Of a stretch of 64,000 nucleotides of DNA, positions 41,548 to 48,975 are shown piece by piece. The notes beneath the pieces are model-generated. The model was not told the origin of the DNA. It saw only the letters and a program-made list of their open reading frames with translations, and ran no database searches. The stretch comes from Rhodocyclaceae bacterium (GTDB lineage: Bacteria; Pseudomonadota; Gammaproteobacteria; Burkholderiales; Rhodocyclaceae). Numbering within the stretch: the stretch's first letter is position 1; every line of letters begins with the position of its first letter. The DNA lies in the NCBI GenBank assembly GCA_016791105.1, contig JAEUNM010000118.1, forward strand, positions 1 through 64,000. The letters are read 5' to 3'. The translations under genes and the position numbers were made by a program.

Positions 41548-42033
41548 ATGAATGCGCAGGTGCGCGCCCATGTCGCGCTCGGCAGCAATCTGGGCGATCC
41601 GCTCGCCACCTTGCGGTCCGCGCTTGGCGATCTGGAACATTTGCGCGCCAGCCGGCTGGTGGCGGTCAGTCCGCTGTATCGCACAGCGCCGATAGGGCTG
41701 ATACGCCAGCCGGATTTCATCAATGGCGTGGCGGCGCTGGATACCGGACTTGGCCCCTACGAACTGCTTGCCGAATTATTCGCCATCGAAGCACGCCACG
41801 GCCGCCTGCGCGAGCTGCACCACGCGCCGCGCACGCTCGATCTGGATTTGCTGCTGTATGGCGATTTGTGCCAGGACGATGCGGCGCTCACCCTGCCGCA
41901 CCCGCGCATGCACGAGCGCGCTTTCGTGCTGCGCCCGCTGGTCGATCTGGCGCCGGACCTCGCCCTGCCCGGCCGCGGCAGCGCCGCGGCCCTGCTCGCC
42001 GCGCTGCCGGCGCAGCGCATAGACCCGCTATGA
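41548..42033 (+). CDS. folK: 2-amino-4-hydroxy-6-hydroxymethyldihydropteridine diphosphokinase FolK
   Basis: 161 residues. Transfers pyrophosphate from ATP to 6-hydroxymethyl-7,8-dihydropterin in folate synthesis. Markers: HVALGSNLGDP at the N terminus, SPLYRTAPIG, QPDFINGVAAL, the family signature RTLDLDLLLYGD with metal-binding Asp residues, and LPHPRMHERAFVLRPL. The start at 41548 lies 15 bases after pcnB and has no strong Shine-Dalgarno sequence, so translation may be coupled to pcnB. Confidence 0.96.
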   Translation: MNAQVRAHVALGSNLGDPLATLRSALGDLEHLRASRLVAVSPLYRTAPIGLIRQPDFINGVAALDTGLGPYELLAELFAIEARHGRLRELHHAPRTLDLDLLLYGDLCQDDAALTLPHPRMHERAFVLRPLVDLAPDLALPGRGSAAALLAALPAQRIDPL

Positions 42034-42142
42034 TGCGGCCCGCGCCACGTTGCGGGCCGGCAAATCCGCGCCATCGATCGACGTTGCGTTGTTCCGGCGC
42101 GGGATTGTGTATGCTTCGCGGCTTCGGTTTCTGACTGCCGAC

Positions 42143-42766
42143 ATGCTCGACAAAGCCCGCTATATCGTCGTGGAAGGCCCTATCGGTGCGGGCAAAACTT
42201 CGCTTGCGCAACGCCTCGCGGCGCATCTAAGTGCGCCGGCAGTCCTTGAACTGCCGGCCGAAAACCCATTTCTGGCGCGCTTCTACCAGGATATGGAGCG
42301 CTACGCCCTGCCGCTGCAACTGCACTTTTTGTTCCAGCGCGTGGATTTGCTGGCGGCACTGCCGGAGGGCCGCGTCGTGTCCGATTTTCTGCTCGAAAAA
42401 GACGCGCTGTTTGCCGAACTTACCCTGTCGGACACCGAACTGGCACTCTATCGGCGCGTGTATGAGCTGGCCGCACCGCCTGCCGCCGTGCCGGATCTGG
42501 TGGTGTACCTGCAGGCCCGGCCGGACACCTTGAGCGAGCGCGTACGCCGCCGCGGACTGGCCGCCGAACGCCGCATTTCGGAATCCTATCTGGCCCGCGT
42601 AGCCGAGCGCTATGCGCGCTTTTTCCATCAGTTCGATGCCTGCCCGCTATTTATCGTGGATGCCGAAGAACTCAATCCGGTCGATAAGGACGAGGACTTT
42701 TTGCTGCTCGTCGACCGGCTCAAAGCGATGCGCTCGTTCCGCGAATTTTTCGGCTACGCGCAATAG
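42143..42766 (+). CDS. Deoxynucleoside kinase family protein
   Basis: 207 residues. P-loop EGPIGAGKTS (residues 11-20), the hydrophobic core LQLHFLFQRVDLL, DFLLEKDALFA (the DRS-like position has D-F-L), and a lid with RVRRRGLAAERRIS. The family phosphorylates deoxyadenosine/deoxyguanosine-type nucleosides; the exact specificity cannot be read. The start at ATG 42143 puts the P-loop at the usual distance; a longer in-frame start is unconserved. The gene sits between folK and panB, a position where betaproteobacteria regularly carry this kinase. TATGCT at 42110-42115 may be a local -10 box. Confidence 0.88.
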   Translation: MLDKARYIVVEGPIGAGKTSLAQRLAAHLSAPAVLELPAENPFLARFYQDMERYALPLQLHFLFQRVDLLAALPEGRVVSDFLLEKDALFAELTLSDTELALYRRVYELAAPPAAVPDLVVYLQARPDTLSERVRRRGLAAERRISESYLARVAERYARFFHQFDACPLFIVDAEELNPVDKDEDFLLLVDRLKAMRSFREFFGYAQ

Positions 42767-42827
42767 CCGCTGGCCTCCGTCCCGCAGCGAGCGCACTTCA
42801 ACCCCCAGCGACTGACAGGAACACCCC

Positions 42828-43667
42828 ATGTCCTATCTGCAACAGAGCGCGGCGACGCGCAAGGCGGTAACGGTCACGGAACTTGGCCGTATGCGCGCCG
42901 AGGGCGAAAAAATCGCCATGCTCACCTGTTACGACGCCAGTTTCGCCGCTGTGTGCGACCGCGCCGGCGTCGATGTACTGCTGGTGGGCGATTCTCTGGG
43001 CAACGTGCTGCAAGGCCAGGCTTCCACCTTGCCGGTCACGCTGGAACAAATGGTCTACCACACGACCTGCGTGGCACGCGGCTTGCGCAACGTGGGCGGC
43101 CGGCCCTTCCTTATCGCCGACATGCCCTTCGGCAGCTATCACGAGTCGATCGGCCAGTCCATGCAATCGGCCGCCGCGCTGATGGCGGCAGGCGCACAAA
43201 TGGTGAAACTGGAAGGCGGTGCTTTCCTGGCCGATACGGTGCATTACCTGGTTGAACGCGGCGTGCCGGTATGCGCACACGTCGGCCTCACGCCGCAATC
43301 GGTGCACCAATTGGGCGGCTACCGCGTGCAGGGTCGCAGCGAAGCCGATGCGGAACGCCTGCTCGCCGATGCCGCAGCGCTCGAAGCTGCCGGCGCGGCG
43401 CTCATCGTGCTGGAAATGGTGCCGGCGCAACTTGCCGCGCGCCTGACCCAATCTACCCGTTCAATGGCCAGCATCGGAATTGGCGCCGGCGTGGATTGCC
43501 ACGGTCAAGTGTTGGTGCTGCACGACATGCTGGGCGTATTTCCCGGCCGTTCACCGCGATTCGTGCGCAATTTCATGGAAGGTGCGGCGAGCATACAGGA
43601 TGCCGTGGCCGCCTACGTCGGCGCCGTGAAGGACGCGAGCTTCCCGGCCGCGGCGCACAGCTACTGA
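42828..43667 (+). CDS. panB: 3-methyl-2-oxobutanoate hydroxymethyltransferase PanB
   Basis: 279 residues. First step of pantothenate synthesis: transfers a hydroxymethyl group from methylene-tetrahydrofolate to alpha-ketoisovalerate. Hallmarks: MLTCYDASFA, DVLLVGDSLGNVLQG, the metal-ligand Asp in LIADMPFGSY, MVKLEGG, and CAHVGLTPQSV. The ATG has AGGAA upstream (ACAGGAACACCCC). Together with panC and panD directly downstream it supplies the full path to pantothenate except ketopantoate reductase, which is not in the window. The folate cofactor need makes the folK neighbour functionally sensible. Confidence 0.97.
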   Translation: MSYLQQSAATRKAVTVTELGRMRAEGEKIAMLTCYDASFAAVCDRAGVDVLLVGDSLGNVLQGQASTLPVTLEQMVYHTTCVARGLRNVGGRPFLIADMPFGSYHESIGQSMQSAAALMAAGAQMVKLEGGAFLADTVHYLVERGVPVCAHVGLTPQSVHQLGGYRVQGRSEADAERLLADAAALEAAGAALIVLEMVPAQLAARLTQSTRSMASIGIGAGVDCHGQVLVLHDMLGVFPGRSPRFVRNFMEGAASIQDAVAAYVGAVKDASFPAAAHSY

Positions 43668-43686
43668 GCAGTACAGGAAAGGATAG

Positions 43687-44538
43687 ATGCAAATTCACGA
43701 ACAAATCGCCGCGCTGCGTGCCGACCTGCGCCGTGAGCGCGCGGCCGAACGGCGCATCGCTTTCGTTCCGACGATGGGAAATCTGCACGCCGGCCACCTG
43801 CAACTGATGCGCGCCGCGCGCGATCATGCGCAGGTCGTGGTATCCAGCATATTCGTGAATCGCCTGCAATTCGGGCCGAACGAAGATTTCGATCGCTACC
43901 CGCGCACGTTTCAGGACGATTGCGCTGGCTTGAGCGAAGCCGGCGTCGATTATCTGCTGGCGCCCGACGAGCGCGAGCTCTACCCGAGCCCGCAAAGCTA
44001 TTACGTGCTGCCCGATCCGGCCCAGGGAGACATACTCGAAGGCAAGTTCCGGCCCGGTTTTTTCCGCGGCGTGGCCACCGTGGTGGCCAAACTGTTCAAT
44101 ATCGTGCAGCCGGACGTGGCTTTGTTCGGCAAGAAGGATTACCAGCAACTTATGGTAATCCGCAACATGGTGCGTGAACTGGCGCTGCCTATAGACATCA
44201 TCGGCGCCGATACGGTGCGCGCCGAGGACGGACTGGCACTTTCTTCGCGCAATGGCTATTTGAGTGCCACCGAACGCGGCGAAGCCAGTCGGCTTTATGC
44301 AACACTGCTCCGCACCGCACAAGAAATCGAACTTGGCAATCGTCAATTCGAGGCGCTGGAAGCCGCAGCCATGGCCGATCTGGCTGCAGCGGGCTGGAAG
44401 CCCCAATATATTGCGATACGGCGCAGACTTGATCTACAATCGCCCGCCCACGGGGACACCGCGCTGGTTATCCTTGCCGCCGCGTTTTTAGGCAGCACGC
44501 GGCTCATAGATAATCTCGAGGTGAGTGGGACTAAATGA
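43687..44538 (+). CDS. panC: Pantothenate synthetase PanC
   Basis: 283 residues. Condenses pantoate with beta-alanine using ATP. Markers: VPTMGNLHAGHLQL (the HxGH-type nucleotide-binding site), SIFVNRLQFGPNEDFDRYPR, the LFGKKDYQQL stretch, and the KMSKS-like SSRNGYLS. The start has AAGGA 6 bases upstream, 19 bases after panB. Beta-alanine comes from PanD, encoded next. Confidence 0.97.
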   Translation: MQIHEQIAALRADLRRERAAERRIAFVPTMGNLHAGHLQLMRAARDHAQVVVSSIFVNRLQFGPNEDFDRYPRTFQDDCAGLSEAGVDYLLAPDERELYPSPQSYYVLPDPAQGDILEGKFRPGFFRGVATVVAKLFNIVQPDVALFGKKDYQQLMVIRNMVRELALPIDIIGADTVRAEDGLALSSRNGYLSATERGEASRLYATLLRTAQEIELGNRQFEALEAAAMADLAAAGWKPQYIAIRRRLDLQSPAHGDTALVILAAAFLGSTRLIDNLEVSGTK

Positions 44539-44635
44539 AAAGCCGCAACGAGCAGACGGCAACTGGACAGGGAGTAGCGCAAAAAAGCGCGCTCGTACGG
44601 CCCGCGGGCCGCAATCGACCACAAGAGGGATGACC

Positions 44636-45019
44636 ATGCAGCGCACCATGTTGCAGGCCAAGTTGCACCGTGTAAGTGTTACGCATTCGGAGCTGCATTA
44701 CGAAGGTTCGTGCGCAATCGACCAGAACCTCCTCGACGCGGCCGATATACACGAATACCAGGCCATAGACATTTACAACGTGACCAATGGCGAGCGCTTT
44801 TCCACCTACGCCATATCGGCCGAACGTGGTTCGGGCATCGTCTCAGTCAATGGCGCGGCGGCACGCAAGGCCGCTGCCGGTGATTTGCTCATCATCGCTG
44901 CCTATGCGCAATATGCCGAGCTGGAATTGCAGAAATACGCGCCGCGCCTGATCTACGTCGATTCCGAAAATCGCCAGATCGGCATGCGCAATCACATCCC
45001 GGTACAGCTCGCCGGCTGA
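44636..45019 (+). CDS. panD: Aspartate 1-decarboxylase PanD (self-cleaving proenzyme)
   Basis: 127 residues. Makes beta-alanine from aspartate. Choosing ATG 44636 over ATG 44630 gives the canonical numbering with Gly24-Ser25 in YEGSCAID, the self-cleavage site that generates the pyruvoyl cofactor. AGAGG lies 6-7 bases upstream of this ATG. The downstream TNGERFSTYAI and SVNGAAAR stretches are typical. Two terminator hairpins follow, so this is the last gene of the pcnB-to-pan cluster. Confidence 0.96.
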   Translation: MQRTMLQAKLHRVSVTHSELHYEGSCAIDQNLLDAADIHEYQAIDIYNVTNGERFSTYAISAERGSGIVSVNGAAARKAAAGDLLIIAAYAQYAELELQKYAPRLIYVDSENRQIGMRNHIPVQLAG

Positions 45020-45024
45020 ACCGC

Positions 45025-45043
45025 CGGGGCCCGCCCCGTTTTT
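45025..45043 (+). terminator. Rho-independent terminator candidate 1 after panD
   Basis: CGGGG (45025-45029) and CCCCG (45034-45038) form a 5-base-pair GC stem with a 4-base loop, followed immediately by TTTTT (45039-45043). The stem is short, but the position right after panD supports it. Confidence 0.6.
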
Positions 45044-45052
45044 GCCGGACCG

Positions 45053-45081
45053 AAAAGCCTTGCGACTTTGCAAGGCTTTTT
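45053..45081 (+). terminator. Rho-independent terminator 2 after panD
   Basis: AAAAGCCTTGC (45053-45063) and GCAAGGCTTTT (45070-45080) pair perfectly over 11 bases with a 6-base loop and a T-run. This is the clearest terminator in the window. The A-run on the left arm means it could also act on the other strand. Confidence 0.9.
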
Positions 45082-45148
45082 CTGATGCATGTCAACTGTC
45101 GTTTATTGCGGCGCACTAAAATGGGTGCCCCATAACGGACAAACGTGC

Positions 45149-46303
45149 ATGCAAATCCCCGCCAATCCTGTATTCAAACTTCGCCAGCGCGAATTGTTGC
45201 CCATTGTGCAGGGCGGCATGGGGGTCGGCGTATCTGCCCACAGGCTGGCCGGCAGCGTAGCGCGCATCGGCGGCATGGGCACGGTGGCCAGCGTCGATCT
45301 GCGCCGCCTGCATGCCGACCTCATGGAGCGCACCGACCGCACGCGCGACAGGGAATTGATCGAAGCGGCCAATCTCGAGGCGCTGCAACGGGAAATCCGC
45401 GCTGCGAAAGAACTTGCCGGCGGCCACGGCGCCGTCGCCGTGAATGTGATGCGCGCCGTCACGCAATATGCCGATTATGTGCGCCATGCCTGCATGGCGG
45501 GCGTGGACGCGGTCGTAATGGGTGCCGGCCTGCCGCTCGATTTGCCGGAATTGACGTCCGATTTTCCGGACGTGGCGCTTATCCCCATACTGTCGGACGT
45601 GCGCGGCGTGAATCTGGTGCTCAAGAAATGGCAGCGCAAGGGCCGCCTGCCCGATGCCATCGTGATCGAACACCCGCGCTATGCGGGTGGCCATCTGGGT
45701 GCCGCGGGGCTGGCCGATCTGAATGATCCGCGTTTCGATTTCGAAACGGTGATTCCCGGCTGCCTCAAGCTGTTCGAGGACATGGGCCTCGCGCCGGGTA
45801 GCATTCCGCTCATACCGGCCGGCGGCATCAATTCGCCGCAGCGCGTGCGCGAACTGTTCGCGCTGGGCGCATCGGCCGTGCAACTGGGCACGCCGTTCGC
45901 GGTAACCGAAGAAGGCGACGCCCATCCGGTATTCAAACAGGTACTGGCTACGGCAGGCCCCGAGGACATCGTGGAATTCATGAGCGTGGCCGGCCTGCCG
46001 GCGCGCGCCGTGCGCACGCCCTGGCTGGAGCGCTATTTGCGGCGCGAACAGAAGCTCAAGGCCGCCGCCTCGCCGGACCATCGCTGTACGCTGGCCTGGG
46101 ATTGTCTGATTCAGTGCGGCCTGCGCGACGGCATATCCAAAGCCGGGCAATTCTGCATCGATGCCCAGTTGGCGGCAGCATTGCGCGGCGATCTCGAAAA
46201 AGGCCTGTTTTTCCGCGGCAAGGAAGCTCTGCCGTTCGGCAACGCAATACGACCAGTGCGCGATCTGGTCGAACACCTTCTAGGCCAGACTGTTACGGCC
46301 TGA
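45149..46303 (+). CDS. Nitronate monooxygenase / 2-nitropropane dioxygenase family flavoprotein
   Basis: 384 residues. An FMN-dependent TIM-barrel oxidoreductase: PIVQGGMGVGVS at the N terminus, GAVAVNVMRAV, VVMGAGLPLDLP, the EHPRYAGGHLGA segment with the family's active-site His region, and phosphate-binding loops IPAGGIN and GASAVQLGTPF. Such proteins oxidise nitronates or act as enoyl reductases; which applies here is not clear. The C-terminal 60 residues carry three Cys (CTLAWDCLIQC), unusual enough to suggest metal or disulfide binding. The ATG at 45149 starts at the usual place. TAAAAT at 45117-45122 may be its -10 box. Confidence 0.9.
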   Translation: MQIPANPVFKLRQRELLPIVQGGMGVGVSAHRLAGSVARIGGMGTVASVDLRRLHADLMERTDRTRDRELIEAANLEALQREIRAAKELAGGHGAVAVNVMRAVTQYADYVRHACMAGVDAVVMGAGLPLDLPELTSDFPDVALIPILSDVRGVNLVLKKWQRKGRLPDAIVIEHPRYAGGHLGAAGLADLNDPRFDFETVIPGCLKLFEDMGLAPGSIPLIPAGGINSPQRVRELFALGASAVQLGTPFAVTEEGDAHPVFKQVLATAGPEDIVEFMSVAGLPARAVRTPWLERYLRREQKLKAAASPDHRCTLAWDCLIQCGLRDGISKAGQFCIDAQLAAALRGDLEKGLFFRGKEALPFGNAIRPVRDLVEHLLGQTVTA

Positions 46304-46425
46304 AAACCGGCATCGTACCGGAACAATTCCTGGCTTCGAATCCCGCCGTGCGTATGTGCCAGACGCCGGTGCGGGTTGAAACGCCAGGTCGGGCGCCTCC
46401 CTCTGCTTTCCCCTGTGTGCCCATC

Positions 46426-46800
46426 ATGAGAGACATCAAAGAATTCGACTGGAAATTGGTGCGCACGCTCTATCCGGTAGCGCTTGACCGCTATTGCCGG
46501 CGCGCGCTCGCGCACATCGAAACAAAATGCCGAGAACCCGAGCCGAACCGTCACCAGCTCTACCTTGACGTACATGCCACCATGGCGGAATACGACCGGC
46601 AACTGGCGCGCACTTTCGACGACCTGCGCCGGTCCACCGCGGTTTTGCACCTGATGTCCATGGTGGCGCAGGGCCTGCTCGAGCCTAACGAACTGGCAGG
46701 CTTCAGCCCCGAGGTGCAGTCCCTGCTAAGTACTGTGGAACCTCGCGAGGGCAGTAGTGGCGCGCCCGGGACACCGCCTGCGGGGCCGGAAAAAGGCTGA
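46426..46800 (+). CDS. Conserved-looking hypothetical protein, 124 residues
   Basis: I do not assign a function. The ATG at 46426 gives an acidic/basic helical protein (DIKEFDWKLVRTLYPVALDRYC region) with no signal peptide or transmembrane span, ending in a Gly/Pro/Ser-rich tail. Residues about 10-100 look like a compact helical domain. It is 122 bases downstream of the nitronate monooxygenase gene and converges with the FMN reductase gene. Confidence 0.7.
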   Translation: MRDIKEFDWKLVRTLYPVALDRYCRRALAHIETKCREPEPNRHQLYLDVHATMAEYDRQLARTFDDLRRSTAVLHLMSMVAQGLLEPNELAGFSPEVQSLLSTVEPREGSSGAPGTPPAGPEKG

Positions 46801-46847
46801 ATCGGGGGACGGGTTCGGGCGGCGAGCCGCCGCAGTCTGGCTTGGCT

Positions 46848-47420
46848 TCAGCCCAGGCGCTTGGCCACGTCGACCAGCCGGGTCGCAATTTCCTGCAGCT
46901 TGGCCTGCTGTTTCGCGTCGACCAGGCGACCGTCGCCGTCGAAGGCCTGATCTGCGCGCGGCAAAGCCATCTGTTCCGACAGCACCAGCACGCCCAGGCC
47001 TTGTAGCGTGGCGCGCAGGTGGCCGAGGCCGCGCAATCCGCCCAGAGCCCCAGGGCTGGCGGCAATCAGGGCGGCCACCCGGCCGCGATACGGCAAATCG
47101 CCCGGCTTGCCGTGCCAGGGCCGCGATACCCAGTCCAGGGTGTTCTTGAGCACCGCGCTCATGGAAGAATTGTTTTCCGGCGAGGCAATGATCAAACCTT
47201 TGGCGTTCTGTAAATAATTGCGTATCGCCAGCGCGTTGGGCGGTATGCCCTCACGCGCTTCGAGGTCACCGTCATAGAGCGGCATGGGATAGTCGCGCAG
47301 GTCGAAATAGGCGGATTCCCCGCCCGCCTCGTCCACCGCGCGCGCCGCCTGCCGCGCCAGCTTTTTATTCAATGAATCGGTGCGGGTGCTGCCCGCAAAC
47401 ACCACGATACGGATTGCCAT
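46848..47420 (-). CDS. NAD(P)H-dependent FMN reductase family protein
   Basis: 190 residues, flavodoxin-like fold. GSTRTDSLNKKLA near the N terminus binds FMN phosphate, and SPENNSSMSAVLKNTLDWVSR is the family-defining loop (usually SPEYN, here SPENN). It reduces FMN, quinones or azo compounds with NAD(P)H in the cytoplasm. It is followed on the same strand by a small secreted protein gene 12 bases upstream in coordinate order (47433-47780), so the two are probably co-transcribed with this gene second. Confidence 0.92.
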   Translation of the reverse strand: MAIRIVVFAGSTRTDSLNKKLARQAARAVDEAGGESAYFDLRDYPMPLYDGDLEAREGIPPNALAIRNYLQNAKGLIIASPENNSSMSAVLKNTLDWVSRPWHGKPGDLPYRGRVAALIAASPGALGGLRGLGHLRATLQGLGVLVLSEQMALPRADQAFDGDGRLVDAKQQAKLQEIATRLVDVAKRLG

Positions 47421-47432
47421 GAGGGGTTCGGC

Positions 47433-47780
47433 TTACTGTTTGTGGGCGTCGCGCTGCGCGGCCTGGATGGCTGCCTGGCGCTCGTGTTCGGCTGCGGCGA
47501 TGGCCTGTTTCTGTTCGTCGCTGAGCGGCTTGCCGGATTTTTGCTCTACCGCAGCCACGATGCGCGCCACCGGATCGGTAATTCGGCCCTCCGCCGGGAT
47601 GGCCTCGCGCACCTTGGCCTGCGGCAACCCGGTGATGCGCACCAGCTTGCCGACGAACTTTTCCTGCGCCTTCTGAGTTTCGGCGCGCAGGTAGGCAACC
47701 TGCGAAGGAGTAAGCACCGGTTCGGCCGCACCGGCCGCGCCGGACAGGGCAAGCACTATCAATACTGCCGGAAATTTCAT
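47433..47780 (-). CDS. Small secreted protein of unknown function
   Basis: 115 residues. A clear signal peptide (MKFPAVLIVLALSGAAGAAE, cleavage near Ala18-Ala19) precedes a 95-residue helical, Gln/Lys/Ala-rich mature protein without cysteines. The pattern of two long amphipathic helices resembles periplasmic chaperone-like or DUF4168-type proteins, but I do not recognise a specific family. AGGAG lies about 10 bases upstream of the ATG. It is followed by the FMN reductase gene. Confidence 0.8.
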   Translation of the reverse strand: MKFPAVLIVLALSGAAGAAEPVLTPSQVAYLRAETQKAQEKFVGKLVRITGLPQAKVREAIPAEGRITDPVARIVAAVEQKSGKPLSDEQKQAIAAAEHERQAAIQAAQRDAHKQ

Positions 47781-47943
47781 CAGGCGGGTTCTCCTATGCC
47801 GTCACTGCGCCCGGACGCCACGCCCGGGGCACGCACCCGCGCCACGCGGTACATGCTGGACGCCGCGACGCGGCGCCGACGACTGGATCCCAACTGCGCG
47901 CCGGGCTGAGCGGCCCGGCTACGCATTACCCGTGCCCGGATGC

Positions 47944-48918
47944 TCAGGGCAGCAGTACGGTTTTCCCCGTCGTGCGGCGCGCCTCGAGCTGGATGTGCGC
48001 GTCCCGTGCATCTTTCAACGCATGGCGTTGATTCACGCTGACGCGGACTTTGCCTGCCTGTACGACTTCGAACATTTCCGCCGCCATGGCCAGCAGGTCG
48101 GCGCGCTGGGCGATATAGCTAAACAGGGTAGGACGGGTCAGGAACAGCGAGCCGCCTTTCGCCAGCAGCCCCGGATCGACTGGCGGCACCGGCCCCGACG
48201 CACTGCCGAATACCACCATGAGCCCCAGCGGACGCAAACAGGATAGGGAATCCATGAAAGTGTCCTTGCCTATCGAGTCATACACCACTGGCAGGCCGGC
48301 GCCGCCGGTAATTTCCTTCACCTTCTGGGCGAAATTTTCACGCGTGTAAATGATGGGATGGTCGCAGCCGTTGGCACGTGCAAGTTCTGCCTTTTCATCC
48401 GAGCCGACCGTGCCGATTACCGTTGCACCCAGGGCCTTGGCCCATTGGCAGACCAGCAGCCCTACGCCGCCGGCGGCGGCGTGGATCAGGATGGTGTCGC
48501 CCGGCTGCACGCGGTAGGTGCGGCGCAACAGGTATTGCGCAGTCAGGCCCTGCAGCATGAGCGCGGCCGCCTGCTCGAAACTGATGCCGTCGGGCACCTT
48601 GACCAGCCAGTCGGCCGCAATGTTGCGCACTTCCGCATAGGCGCCCAGCGGACCGCCCGCATAGGCGACGCGATCGCCCACGGCAAGATCGCTCACGCCG
48701 GCACCCACCGCCGTCACCACGCCCGCGCCTTCCTGACCTATGCCAGACGGCAGGTTGAGCGGGTAAAGCCCGGTGCGGTGATAGACGTCGATGAAATTCA
48801 GGCCGGCCGCATGTTGGCGCAACTGCACCTCGCCCGGGCCGGGGTCAGGAACCGTCACTTCAGTCCATTGCAGCACTTCCGGGCCGCCGTGGCGTTCGAT
48901 GATAATTGCGTGGGGCAT
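47944..48918 (-). CDS. NADPH:quinone oxidoreductase (zeta-crystallin type, MDR superfamily)
   Basis: 324 residues. Groups with QorA: no catalytic zinc cysteines, N-terminal GroES-like domain with NFIDVYHRTGLYP and GIGQEGAGVV, and a Rossmann domain with AAAGGVGLLVCQWAKALGA (in outline the AxxGGVG NADPH motif) and GSDEKAELAR binding the 2'-phosphate. It reduces quinones by one electron. The Shine-Dalgarno AAGGAGGAG is nearly perfect, so high translation is likely. Downstream of maeB on the same strand, 57 bases apart. Confidence 0.94.
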   Translation of the reverse strand: MPHAIIIERHGGPEVLQWTEVTVPDPGPGEVQLRQHAAGLNFIDVYHRTGLYPLNLPSGIGQEGAGVVTAVGAGVSDLAVGDRVAYAGGPLGAYAEVRNIAADWLVKVPDGISFEQAAALMLQGLTAQYLLRRTYRVQPGDTILIHAAAGGVGLLVCQWAKALGATVIGTVGSDEKAELARANGCDHPIIYTRENFAQKVKEITGGAGLPVVYDSIGKDTFMDSLSCLRPLGLMVVFGSASGPVPPVDPGLLAKGGSLFLTRPTLFSYIAQRADLLAMAAEMFEVVQAGKVRVSVNQRHALKDARDAHIQLEARRTTGKTVLLP

Positions 48919-48975
48919 GTCTCCTCCTTGTTCGAGATCGTTCTTGGTTCTATGTAGTTACTACACGGCCGGCCC

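Noticed and set aside
44630..44635. Alternative panD start at ATG 44630
   Set aside because: The downstream ATG 44636 gives the standard length with self-cleavage at Gly24-Ser25 and better ribosome-site spacing.
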